A stretch of 64,000 bases of DNA, taken from assembly GCA_900471485.1 (NCBI GenBank), contig UCEU01000016.1, forward strand, positions 62,001 to 126,000, written 5' to 3'. Shown piece after piece: positions 15,456 to 23,082 of the stretch (position 1 is the stretch's first letter; each line of letters opens with the position of its first letter). This DNA is from Hyphomicrobiales bacterium. GTDB taxonomy: Bacteria; Pseudomonadota; Alphaproteobacteria; Rhizobiales; Rhizobiaceae. A program made the position numbers and the translations under genes. The notes under the pieces were generated by a model. The model worked only from the letters and a program-made list of their open reading frames with translations, was not told where the DNA came from and did not search any database.

Positions 15456-16727
15456 ATGAGCTCGCGCTTGATTTGGTCGATATCGGTTTTGGCGCGGCGG
15501 ATCTGGTTCAGGGCGACGCTCTTCTCCATCGCGGCGGTCGCCACCGCCCTCCTGGCGATCGTCGTCACGCCTTACATCCCGGCGGACCTGTCGACGAAAA
15601 TCGGCGCCGACTCCGTCGACAACATCCTCGGCATCATCGCATCGAGCATGCTTACCGTCACGACCTTCTCGCTCAGCACGATGGTCTCGGCTTACTCTGC
15701 GGCAACGAGCAACGTAACGCCTCGGGCCACCCAGCTCGTCATGGAGGACAGCACCACACAGAACGTGCTGGCGACTTTCGTCGGCTCGTTTCTGTTCAGC
15801 CTCGTCGGCATCGTCGCGCTGACGACCGGCGCCTATGGCGAGCAGGGGCGGGTTGTGCTCTTCGTCGTCACCATCGGCGTCATCGTGCTCATCGTGGTGA
15901 CGCTGTTGAGATGGATCGACCACTTGTCCAGACTGGGCCGCGTGACCGAGACGACGCGCCGGGTGGAGGAGGCGACGCTCGACGCCGTCAAAGCCTGGCG
16001 GAAATCCCCGAACTTCGGGGGGAAGGCGCTAGAGACGCACAGCCGTGAGCCCCGGACCGGCGACACGCCGTTTTTCACAGATGAGATCGGCTATGTGCAG
16101 CACGTGGATGCAGCGGCGCTCGCAAAGATCGCCGACGAGACCGGGTGCGACCTGGCAATCCTGTCGATACCTGGCAAGCTGGCGTCGCCCGCCCGGCCGC
16201 TTGGATGGCTGCGTGGAGCCGTCGGCGAGGACGTTCTGGGTCGGGCCGCGGCCTGCTTTTCGGTCGGCGACGTCCGCTCCTTCGATCAGGACCCGCGGTT
16301 CGGAGCATCGGTACTGACAGAGATCGCATCGCGCGCCTTGTCTCCTGCTGTCAACGATCCGGGGACCGCAATCGACGTCATCTCCCGCGCGATGCGAATT
16401 CTCTTTTCCTGGCATGGCGCGAGCATCGAGGCGCCTGACGTGATTGCCTATCCCCGGCTCCAAGTTGCGACACTTGAGGCAGCGGACCTGTTCGACGACC
16501 TGTTCACACCGATCGCGCGAGATGGAGCAGGCCTTGTCGAAGTCGGACTTCGACTGCAAAAGGCGCTCGCGACGCTTTCCAAGATCGGCCCGGAATTTCG
16601 TGCAAACGCCGTTCGCCATTCGAAGGAGGCGCTCGACCGTGCGGCCGCGGTGATGCAGGTCGAGGCCGACATGGAGAGGCTCCGGGCCGCCGCCGTCAAT
16701 GTCACCGCCGACGACAAGCATGGTTGA
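15456..16727 (+). CDS. DUF2254 membrane protein
   Basis: A 423-residue protein with four membrane helices in the first 160 residues (two near residues 20-42 and 58-80, two near 105-150) and a soluble C-terminal region. The SMLTVTTFSLSTMVSAYSAA and TPRATQLVMEDSTTQNVLATF segments are typical of DUF2254. The C-terminal part includes ASRALSPAVNDPGTAIDVI, also characteristic. Family function is unknown; the architecture suggests a membrane sensor or channel. It is the longest gene in the MarR region. Confidence 0.85.
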   Translation: MSSRLIWSISVLARRIWFRATLFSIAAVATALLAIVVTPYIPADLSTKIGADSVDNILGIIASSMLTVTTFSLSTMVSAYSAATSNVTPRATQLVMEDSTTQNVLATFVGSFLFSLVGIVALTTGAYGEQGRVVLFVVTIGVIVLIVVTLLRWIDHLSRLGRVTETTRRVEEATLDAVKAWRKSPNFGGKALETHSREPRTGDTPFFTDEIGYVQHVDAAALAKIADETGCDLAILSIPGKLASPARPLGWLRGAVGEDVLGRAAACFSVGDVRSFDQDPRFGASVLTEIASRALSPAVNDPGTAIDVISRAMRILFSWHGASIEAPDVIAYPRLQVATLEAADLFDDLFTPIARDGAGLVEVGLRLQKALATLSKIGPEFRANAVRHSKEALDRAAAVMQVEADMERLRAAAVNVTADDKHG

Positions 16728-16754
16728 GCGGTGAAGCGAGGAGGTTTGGTGGGA

Positions 16755-16952
16755 ATGGAGAGAGAGAAAGATCTGGTACTGTTGCTGGCGAGCGCCGTCG
16801 ACCAATGGTTTCGCTATTACGAGGTCGAGAATGACCACCATGTTCGGGACGTGCTTTGAAACGCCGCGCTCGATCTCTACAAGGATGGCTACCGATCCGA
16901 GGGCGATCTCGCCACGCTGCGGACAGGGACCCGCGTCGGGTTGGTGTCATAA
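16755..16952 (+). pseudogene. Small gene interrupted by in-frame TGA
   Basis: ATG 16755 opens a frame of 34 codons ending HHVRDVL at TGA 16857-16859. The same frame continues for 30 more codons (NAALDLYKDGYRSEGDLATL and on) to TAA 16950-16952. Small rhizobial proteins often have a Cys at this place (VLCNAALDLY, recalled, not checked), one base from TGA. A nonsense mutation is the simplest reading; selenocysteine is unlikely without a SECIS element. GGAGG lies upstream of the ATG. Confidence 0.5.
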
Positions 16953-17044
16953 AGATTAACGCGCGTCCTCTGCGATGGTTGACTGACTGACGGGCGTCTT
17001 GCGGACCTGCCCGCTTTGATCGCCGTCATCTCCTGTAGCCTCGT

Positions 17045-17305
17045 TTAAGGGGTCCAGGGAAAAAGTTCTCCGAGCCTCGCTGGCCAAAGCCCGAGATCGT
17101 CCTTCACCGCAATTGGCAATGCGTCTCTCTGCTTTACCAGCAAGGCTTGGTGGATAGCCACTTCGAGTGGCTCCGCTCGGCTTGGATGAGATTGGCCTCT
17201 GAGCGCCATTTCGCCAGTGATCCCGGCTTTGTCGCCAGCAACAATGATTACATGCCCCGGATAGCTCAAGACGGTTTGATTATCCACCAGGTCGAATTTC
17301 TGCAT
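17045..17305 (-). CDS. Hypothetical protein
   Basis: An 86-residue soluble protein beginning MQKFDLVDNQTVLSYPGHVI and ending ELFPWTP. GGGG lies 7 nt before ATG 17305. The longer frame to 17476 overlaps the upstream gene heavily and lacks support. It overlaps the end of the gene at 17280-17594 by 26 bp in another frame, suggesting an operon. The family is not recognised. Confidence 0.45.
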   Translation of the reverse strand: MQKFDLVDNQTVLSYPGHVIIVAGDKAGITGEMALRGQSHPSRAEPLEVAIHQALLVKQRDALPIAVKDDLGLWPARLGELFPWTP

Positions 17306-17594
17306 CTGTTTCCCCATTTCCCATGTTTTCGGCGTCTGTCGAGCCTTCCGAGAGAACCTCGGACCGCACCTCCTCAATGGTTCGTCCAGCCCCTCGGAGC
17401 CTGACGATCCTAGCAATTGTGGCATAGGCCTTCGGATCGCCTTGGTTGACTGACCAACGCCTGCACCACTCGTCAAGAAGAATGCTCACAGCCACAAGCT
17501 CATGGGCATCGATCGGGGCGTCCGGTCGACGATGGAAGACAGGGCTTACGAACCCAATGACCTTCAGGCCTATCGCTGCGGCTGAAAATATCAT
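17280..17594 (-). CDS. Hypothetical protein under MarR-type operator
   Basis: A 104-residue frame. The central part DAHELVAVSILLDEWCRRWS followed by DPKAYATIARIVRLRGAG looks like a real helical domain; the first 25 residues are less convincing. The ATG at 17592-17594 lies inside a perfect MarR-type palindrome. Either the transcript is leaderless or the real start is an internal codon. Function is unknown. Confidence 0.45.
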   Translation of the reverse strand: MIFSAAAIGLKVIGFVSPVFHRRPDAPIDAHELVAVSILLDEWCRRWSVNQGDPKAYATIARIVRLRGAGRTIEEVRSEVLSEGSTDAENMGNGETDAEIRPGG

Positions 17595-17603
17595 GCCGTG
17601 ATA
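17589..17603. promoter_or_regulatory. MarR-type operator (site F)
   Basis: TATCATGCCGTGATA fits TATCAYnnnRTGATA exactly. It overlaps the apparent start codon of the gene at 17280-17594 and lies 2.6 kb from the MarR gene. Confidence 0.6.
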
Positions 17604-17707
17604 TTAATTCATTTTTTGACGTGAGGAAAATGACAATACCGCGAGCGGTGTGCGCTGCTTGGGCAAGCCGAGCAGGTGGACGCGTCAGTCAAGGACTCGC
17701 TGGAATG

Positions 17708-18103
17708 TCAGTCTCCGCCGGGCAGGTCGAGCCCTACCCATCCCACGCGGTTCTCCTCATAGACGCTTTGTTCCGGAACCAGGGAGGACGGCTCGTCAAA
17801 GCATCCCAATGCGACCGCGACGAGATCCTCACGGAACTCCGGCAGCCAGAAGACTGTCGACCCGCAGCCGGGACAGAACCTGAACTCGATCGATCTCCCG
17901 CTGTCGCCCGACCTTGTGTAACTGTTCGAGGCTCCGAAAGCGGCGACGTTTTCCCTGTCGAAGAAGACCGCCACCCCGAATGCGCTGCCCGTGCGGCGTT
18001 GGTATTCCCGGCAGTGGCAGACGGAGATCTTGACGGGGTCCCCCTCGGCCGTGATCCAAAGCTTGCCGCAGGAACAACTGGCTTCTCGTTTCACTGTCAC
18101 CAT
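17708..18103 (-). CDS. GFA/CENP-V family zinc protein
   Basis: A 131-residue protein of the glutathione-dependent formaldehyde-activating (GFA/CENP-V) fold. Zinc ligands are in CSCGKLWI, CHCREYQRRTGSAFG and FCPGCGSTVFW. I chose ATG 18103, which has GGAG 9 nt upstream; ATG 18118 is possible. Most family members are of unknown activity and the name should not be read as proof of formaldehyde metabolism. A second GFA protein is encoded at 38131-38502. Confidence 0.85.
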   Translation of the reverse strand: MVTVKREASCSCGKLWITAEGDPVKISVCHCREYQRRTGSAFGVAVFFDRENVAAFGASNSYTRSGDSGRSIEFRFCPGCGSTVFWLPEFREDLVAVALGCFDEPSSLVPEQSVYEENRVGWVGLDLPGGD

Positions 18104-18152
18104 GGTGCGCTGCTCCATATGGCCTGTTTCGCTCCCCAAGACGCCGCGAGCG

Positions 18153-18349
18153 CTATTTCGAGGTATGTCGCCGCCGTTGCTTGTCGAGAGCATTCATGAC
18201 GATGCACAGGGACCTCGATCCGTCCTCGTGCATTTGAGTGTTGGGCGTCCGTGGTAGTCTGCGGCGAGCCCGGTGAACAGATCGAAGATCGTCCAGGAGC
18301 CGTCCTGTTCGCGGCGAATAGAATAGCGGTCAGTGAGATAGTCGCGCAT
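18153..18349 (-). pseudogene. Frameshifted copy of the small FTG-motif protein
   Basis: From ATG 18349 the frame reads MRDYLTDRYSIRREQDGSWT then IFDLFTGLAADYHG. The next frame continues with LCIVMNALDKQRRRHTSK and stops at 18153. Both blocks align in order with the protein at 14983-15372 (GVWVEGDGTWTVFDVFTGWP, LCAVVNSLDKRRRR). One frameshift near 18245-18255 separates them. Confidence 0.6.
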
Positions 18350-18367
18350 GGTCGTCGGCCAAGTGTG

Positions 18368-19723
18368 TCACGTTCGAGTTGTTTCCAGTTCTTTCCCTGC
18401 CGCGCGTCGCGCCCGGATAGCCGCCGCAATGAACACCCGCGACAGTCCATGGTACAGCGGTTCGCGTGAAAGGATGCGCGAGGTCACGTAGCCGATCATC
18501 GACACCGCCATGATCGGAATCACGGCTTGGTGGTCGCCGGTCATTTCGAGAATGATGACGAAAGCCGTCATCGGCGCCTGCACCACGCCCGCGAAATAGC
18601 CGGCCATACCCAGGATCGCCGCCAACGCGATGCTGGTGCCAAGCAGAGAGCCGACGGTGCTTCCGAAACCGGCGCCGACGGCTAGCGACGGGGCGAAGAT
18701 GCCGCCCGGAATGCCTGACAGCATCGACAGGAAGCTGGCCGCAAGCTTCTCGACGAAGAAGAGCAGCGGCAAGGCGTTGCCTTCGACCGCGCCGCGCGCC
18801 TGCTCGTAACCGGTGCCGAAGGTCGTGCCGCTGGATGCGACGCCGATGACAGCGATTGCAAGTCCGCAGGCTCCCGCAAGTGCCAGCATGCGTTTTAGCG
18901 GTTGCGGTTGCGCCCAGCGGCGGACCTTCTGGCCGAAATGCAGGGCAAAGCCGCTAAAGGCCGCCCCGAGCGCACCGCCGCCGACGCCGCAGATGAGAAC
19001 AAGTCCCCAATCACGAAGCTCGGTCGGCGCCGCCGATGCCATTCCGAAATAATTGTAGCTGCCCGAAAGCCCGAGTGCGGCCAGGCCGGAGAGGACGACG
19101 GCCGTCAGCACCAGCCCGTTGGCTCGCGATTCGTATGTTCGGCTCATCTCCTCTATGGCAAAGACAATCCCGGCGAGCGGCGTGTTGAAGGCCGCAGCGA
19201 TACCTGCCGCCGATCCCGCGAGGATCAATCCGCGCGCCTGCGCCATGCCGCCGAAGCGGGCGACAGCAAGCATGATCGACGCGCCGACCTGCACCGTCGG
19301 CCCCTCGCGGCCGATCGAGGCGCCGGAGAACAATCCAAGCACCGTCAGTACGATTTTGCCGAAGGCGATCTTCAGCGACAGCAGCCGCGTCCGATCTTCT
19401 GCGTCATGCAAGTGCCGCGCCGCTATCGCCTGCGGAATGCCGCTTCCACCCGAGTTCGGAAACAACGTCGCCGCCAGATAGGCCGAGAGCACGAAGCCCG
19501 CGGGCGTCAGCAACAGCGGCAGCAGGAAGCTCCATTCACCGGAAGTGGTGAGTGATGCAAATGCGTTCTGCGCCAGATCCGCGAGCTTGGCGAAACCAAC
19601 GCTGATTACGCCGATGGCGAGCGCCCCACACCAGAAAACCAGCCGCGGCTTCCAGAGCGAAAACGAACCCCAGATCACGCGGGAGCGGCGAAGGAGCTTG
19701 GAATAGCGGTAACGGCTTGGCAT
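18368..19723 (-). CDS. ClC-family chloride channel/antiporter
   Basis: A 451-residue polytopic protein with all ClC selectivity motifs: GSGIPQ (near residue 93), GREGPTVQ with the gating Glu (near 138), and GGIFAPSLAVGA (near 345). The segment PLAGIVFAIEEM retains the second Glu that marks proton-coupled ClC exchangers, so Cl-/H+ exchange is more likely than a passive channel. There are no C-terminal CBS domains. Such proteins help bacteria in acid stress. NhaA lies 363 bp upstream on the same strand, a plausible pairing for pH and ion balance. Confidence 0.92.
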   Translation of the reverse strand: MPSRYRYSKLLRRSRVIWGSFSLWKPRLVFWCGALAIGVISVGFAKLADLAQNAFASLTTSGEWSFLLPLLLTPAGFVLSAYLAATLFPNSGGSGIPQAIAARHLHDAEDRTRLLSLKIAFGKIVLTVLGLFSGASIGREGPTVQVGASIMLAVARFGGMAQARGLILAGSAAGIAAAFNTPLAGIVFAIEEMSRTYESRANGLVLTAVVLSGLAALGLSGSYNYFGMASAAPTELRDWGLVLICGVGGGALGAAFSGFALHFGQKVRRWAQPQPLKRMLALAGACGLAIAVIGVASSGTTFGTGYEQARGAVEGNALPLLFFVEKLAASFLSMLSGIPGGIFAPSLAVGAGFGSTVGSLLGTSIALAAILGMAGYFAGVVQAPMTAFVIILEMTGDHQAVIPIMAVSMIGYVTSRILSREPLYHGLSRVFIAAAIRARRAAGKELETTRT

Positions 19724-20086
19724 GGCGGACTCGGTACGTGACGTTTAGAAACCTTCTAATGCCAAAAGCGCCCGAAGATCACCCCCAACAATTGAAAAAG
19801 CGCCGGATCGGGGTTGGATCGCTCCGTGCCGAACCACAGAGTACGTCATGTTCAGTGCATGCGAAAGGGGACCGCTATCCCTTGGGTCAGACGACGTTTA
19901 CATGATGCAAACACTGATGAAGAACTACTGCCTGAGGAAGACGATCGGTCCGGAAAGCGAGGAGGCGCGGGACGCCGCGCGAACTGCTGAGGTGGTTTCA
20001 GATGGGCGTCACCGATAGGAGCAAACTGCAACAACTGATCCCCTCTCGGACCCTGACGCCGATCGAACTTCGTGACGTTTGCGGGT
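19724..20086. other. Intergenic region, no supportable gene
   Basis: This 363-bp stretch between clcA-type and nhaA genes contains only short frames without ribosome sites, such as a 38-codon plus-strand frame at 19902-20018. I see no recognisable promoter, hairpin or protein match. Confidence 0.4.
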
Positions 20087-21271
20087 CTACTCCGTTCTCC
20101 TCCGGGCCGATGCCATCAGGACGGCGGCTCCGGCCACGCCCGATGCGAGCGAGCCCGCAAGAATCCCGATCTTCACGTGATCCTGAGACGACGCATCCGG
20201 GAAGGCCAGCAGTCCGATGAACAGGCTCATCGTGAAGCCGATGCCGCAGAGCAGCGAGACGCCCGTCATCTGGGGCCAGGTGGCCCGCGCAGGTAGCTGC
20301 GCCAACCCGGACTTGACCAGAAGCGCCACCGTCCCAAGTACGCCTGCAAGCTTCCCGAGGAGAAGGCCGGCGGCGACGCCGATGGTCACTGGCTCCGCAA
20401 GGACGCCTGCCGATGCGCCTGCGAAGGAGACACCGGCATTGGCGAAGCCAAAGACCGGTACGATAAAGAATGCTACCGGCTTCTGGAGTGCGTGCTCCAG
20501 TTTGTGGAGCGGAGAGTCCTCGTGCGAAGCTTCGGGCGCGCCGGGGGTGACTTTCAGCGGAATGGCAAGCGCCAGGACGACGCCCGCGAGCGTGGCGTGA
20601 ATCCCCGACAGGAAGACGGCGATCCACAGAAGAACGCCGAGCCCGAGATAGGCCCAGATGTTCTTCACGCCGGACCGGTTCAGTATCAATAGGTTTCCTA
20701 CCAAGACGGCTGCGACAGCAAGTGCAAGGACGTTGATGTCTGCTGTATAGAAAATGGCGATGACGATCACCGCGCCGAGGTCGTCGATGATCGCAAGCGC
20801 CGCCAGGAAGATCTTCAGCGAGGCAGGCACCCTGTCGCCGAGAAGGGAAAGGACGCCGAGGGCGAACGCGATGTCGGTCGCGGTCGGTATCGCCCATCCC
20901 CTCAAGGTCGCGGGGTCGGAGAGATTGAAGCCGATGTAGATCAATGCGGGCAGCGCCATTCCGCCCGCCGCGGCGGCGCCTGGAAGCATTCGTCTGCTCC
21001 AGCTCGACAGTTGTCCGTCCAGCATCTCCCGCTTGATCTCAAGGCCTACCAGCAGGAAGAAGACGCTCATTAGGGCGTCGTTGATCCAGTGCTGCAGACT
21101 GAGTGGGCCCAGGTAGGCATGCAGGACGTGGAAGTAGACGTCCGCGACGGGAGAGTTTGCGACGACGATCGCCAGCGCGGCTACAGCCATCAGGATCAGG
21201 CCGCCCGCCGCCTCGCTGTCGAGAAACTGACGGAGGGTGGACTTGATGCGGCCTTGGATTGTTTTCGACAC
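20087..21271 (-). CDS. nhaA: Na+/H+ antiporter NhaA
   Basis: A 394-residue NhaA with about 12 helices. The ion-binding motif AIIDDLGAV holds the paired Asp residues, and AIPTATDIAFALGVLSLLG and GIGFTMSLFIGLLAF are typical NhaA signatures. It exports Na+ or Li+ in exchange for protons at alkaline pH. Length is normal. It is not closely linked to other genes on its strand; the ClC transporter follows after 363 bp. Confidence 0.95.
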   Translation of the reverse strand: MSKTIQGRIKSTLRQFLDSEAAGGLILMAVAALAIVVANSPVADVYFHVLHAYLGPLSLQHWINDALMSVFFLLVGLEIKREMLDGQLSSWSRRMLPGAAAAGGMALPALIYIGFNLSDPATLRGWAIPTATDIAFALGVLSLLGDRVPASLKIFLAALAIIDDLGAVIVIAIFYTADINVLALAVAAVLVGNLLILNRSGVKNIWAYLGLGVLLWIAVFLSGIHATLAGVVLALAIPLKVTPGAPEASHEDSPLHKLEHALQKPVAFFIVPVFGFANAGVSFAGASAGVLAEPVTIGVAAGLLLGKLAGVLGTVALLVKSGLAQLPARATWPQMTGVSLLCGIGFTMSLFIGLLAFPDASSQDHVKIGILAGSLASGVAGAAVLMASARRRTE

Positions 21272-21504
21272 GGGTTCGCTCCCTCGATGGAGGTTGATCT
21301 CAGTCTCCGTCGATCAGGGGAATCCCCGGCGCACGCAGCACACGCCTGTCTCATAACTAAGGAATGGAGATCGTTTTGCCTAGCGAAATCGGCAGGCGCC
21401 GCCCGTTCTGGCAAAGGCTTGAACGGAACGTGAAACGTCTTACCTGTCCAATGCGTAGCCTAACCAGGCCGTGCATCCCATCTGCTCCCACAGGAGGTCG
21501 CCAA

Positions 21505-21612
21505 ATGCGCCCCTCTCAAATGCTTTTCCTTGCCGTCGCCGTTGTCGCGATCGTCGGATCGCTCCACCTCGCACTTTCCGTTGGTTATACTGTCGCGCCA
21601 CCACCCGTATAG
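21505..21612 (+). CDS. 35-residue membrane microprotein
   Basis: ATG 21505 is preceded at 7 nt by a perfect AGGAGG. The product is one hydrophobic helix (MLFLAVAVVAIVGSLHLALS) with a short polar tail ending APPPV. The longer in-frame start at 21364 lacks a ribosome site. The strong ribosome site is the main evidence that it is translated. Role unknown. Confidence 0.55.
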   Translation: MRPSQMLFLAVAVVAIVGSLHLALSVGYTVAPPPV

Positions 21613-21631
21613 GAAGCATATACGATGAGGC

Positions 21632-21724
21632 CTAGTACCGGAGCCATCCACCAACGCCAGCGCCGACCACCGCGAACTGTGCCAAAGCAAGGACAACCAG
21701 GGCCGCGATCACATAGGAAGCCAC
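21632..21724 (-). CDS. Possible 26-30-residue membrane microprotein (GTG start)
   Basis: A minus-strand frame encodes a single hydrophobic helix (YVIAALVVLALAQFAVVGAG) and ends GGWLRY. Starts at GTG 21724 or GTG 21712 are possible; AAGGAG lies 11 nt upstream of the second. It faces the 35-residue gene tail to tail. Weakly supported. Confidence 0.35.
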   Translation of the reverse strand: MASYVIAALVVLALAQFAVVGAGVGGWLRY

Positions 21725-21907
21725 TCCTTTTTGACATGTATGCGCGTCTTCCAACTAGGCCAGATATCCCGTCTTCTTAGCGTGAAGCCTCGGACGTCCG
21801 CAACGCGCGGGTGGCGACTTTCCCCAGCGTCAGGGCGTGCGTTTTCAAGCGACGAGGGGAGCAGCTCAGAGCTGAGAAGAATTCTGAGATTGCATTTCAA
21901 ACGCAAC

Positions 21908-21938
21908 GTTAGCCGATAGCAACAGGCTGTCGGCTAAC
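21908..21938. repeat. Inverted repeat with 9-bp arms
   Basis: GTTAGCCGA pairs with TCGGCTAAC across 13 bp, part of which extends the stem imperfectly. It lies just beyond the terminator-like hairpin at 21948-21976. Confidence 0.5.
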
Positions 21939-21947
21939 GGTCAAGCA

Positions 21948-21976
21948 AAACAGGCGGCCCGATCAGCAGCCTGTTT
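21948..21976 (-). terminator. Terminator of Met-rich protein gene
   Basis: On the minus strand AAACAGGC ... GCCTGTTT forms an 8-bp stem, with T residues at the end (GCCTGTTTTG), 14 bp after the stop at 21990. A probable Rho-independent terminator. Confidence 0.6.
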
Positions 21977-21989
21977 CGTTTTCATAGCG

Positions 21990-22262
21990 TCACATCTTGC
22001 CCATGCTCTTCATGGCATTGTCCATGTGCATCTTGCAGTCGTCCATCTTCTTTGCCTTCATGGAATCATGGGCCATCATCATCTCCTTGGACGCCATCTC
22101 CTTCTTTTCCTTCATCATCGGGTCCTTCATGCCATCGACCTGCGTCTGCATTTTCATCATCGATGCGTCGTCGCAGTTGGCCATCATCATCGTTTCTGCC
22201 GCAAACGCCGGCATCGACGATACGGCTGCCAAAGCGATGGCTGCGAGAGTGATTTTCAACAT
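21990..22262 (-). CDS. Methionine-rich secreted protein
   Basis: A 90-residue protein with a signal peptide (cleavage after AFAA, about residue 22). About 20 of the 68 mature residues are Met, with Lys/Asp/Glu and two Cys (ANCDDAS, DDCKMHM). Periplasmic Met-rich proteins commonly bind Cu(I) or Ag(I) or protect by oxidation of Met. GGAGGAGA precedes ATG 22262. It lies 43 bp after the molybdopterin oxidoreductase gene on the same strand, so co-expression is likely; a methionine-sulfoxide substrate link is speculative. Confidence 0.75.
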   Translation of the reverse strand: MLKITLAAIALAAVSSMPAFAAETMMMANCDDASMMKMQTQVDGMKDPMMKEKKEMASKEMMMAHDSMKAKKMDDCKMHMDNAMKSMGKM

Positions 22263-22305
22263 AGTCTTCTCCTCCAAGTGGGCATGATTGCCCGTTTCAG
22301 ACCTG

Positions 22306-23082
22306 CTATATCCCGGCGTACCATTCGTAGCCGCGATCTTCCCAGAACCCGCCCTTGCCGCCCCACAGGCCGGAAAAGCTGTCCTTGATTTCGATTCTCA
22401 TCAGATATTTTGCGTGCTTGTAACCAAGGTGCCGCTCGACCCGGAGCCGCAGCGGCGCACCATGCGCAACCTCCAGATCCTTGCCGTTCATCGCATAGGC
22501 AAGGATGGTCTGTGGGTGGAAGGCATCGATCAGATCGATGCTTTCGTAATAGACGCCGCTGCCATCCATCGTCTGCTCGAGCTCGTCGGCACAGTGAAAC
22601 ACCGCATACCGCGCCCCCGGCTTCAGCCCGACGCTCTGCAGCAGCGGCCCGAGCGGCGTGCCCATCCACTTGCCGATGGCGCTCCAGCCCTCGACGCAGT
22701 CGTGGCGCGTGATCTGGGTGCGCTGCGGCAGCTTTTTGAGATCGGCAAGCGACAGGTCGACAGGGCGCTCGACCAGTCCGTCAATCTTCAGCCGCCAGTC
22801 GGCAAAGCCGTTCTCGGTCATCCGCATATAGTCTTCGCTGTCGGGCGCCGTCGAGCCGTTGGGTTTGAAGACCGGCGAGATATCCGCTTCGGAAAATTCC
22901 CGGGCCAGCTTGTCCTTGGAAATCAGCAGCCGCTGGCCGCGCATCGTCAGGCGCTCGGCCATCTCGAGCACGTTCTGGACGTTCGAATTCTGGGCGATGT
23001 CATCGCAGCCGGTAAGGCCGATGACACCGAGACTGGCCGCAGAGCCGATCAGCAGGCGGCGGCGTGCGATGGAGAAGGTCAT
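22306..23082 (-). CDS. Molybdopterin-dependent oxidoreductase, sulfite-oxidase fold
   Basis: A 258-residue protein. The N terminus SIARRRLLIGSAASLGVIGL has a twin-arginine-type signal ending in a lipobox (LTGC), so it is probably an exported lipoprotein. The Mo-ligating Cys is in TRHDCVEGWSAIGKW. HGAPLRLRVERHLGYKHAKY is the usual cofactor-binding segment of this fold. MsrP/YedY proteins of this fold reduce methionine sulfoxide, others oxidise sulfite; the sequence alone does not decide. It overlaps the cytochrome b gene by ATGA. Confidence 0.85.
   Translation of the reverse strand: MTFSIARRRLLIGSAASLGVIGLTGCDDIAQNSNVQNVLEMAERLTMRGQRLLISKDKLAREFSEADISPVFKPNGSTAPDSEDYMRMTENGFADWRLKIDGLVERPVDLSLADLKKLPQRTQITRHDCVEGWSAIGKWMGTPLGPLLQSVGLKPGARYAVFHCADELEQTMDGSGVYYESIDLIDAFHPQTILAYAMNGKDLEVAHGAPLRLRVERHLGYKHAKYLMRIEIKDSFSGLWGGKGGFWEDRGYEWYAGI

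Noticed and set aside
16857..16859. TGA as selenocysteine codon
   Set aside because: No SECIS-like hairpin follows and no selenoprotein family matches; a nonsense mutation is simpler.
18902..19555. 217-residue plus-strand open frame inside the ClC gene
   Set aside because: Very basic and low in hydrophobic residues; a shadow of the channel gene.
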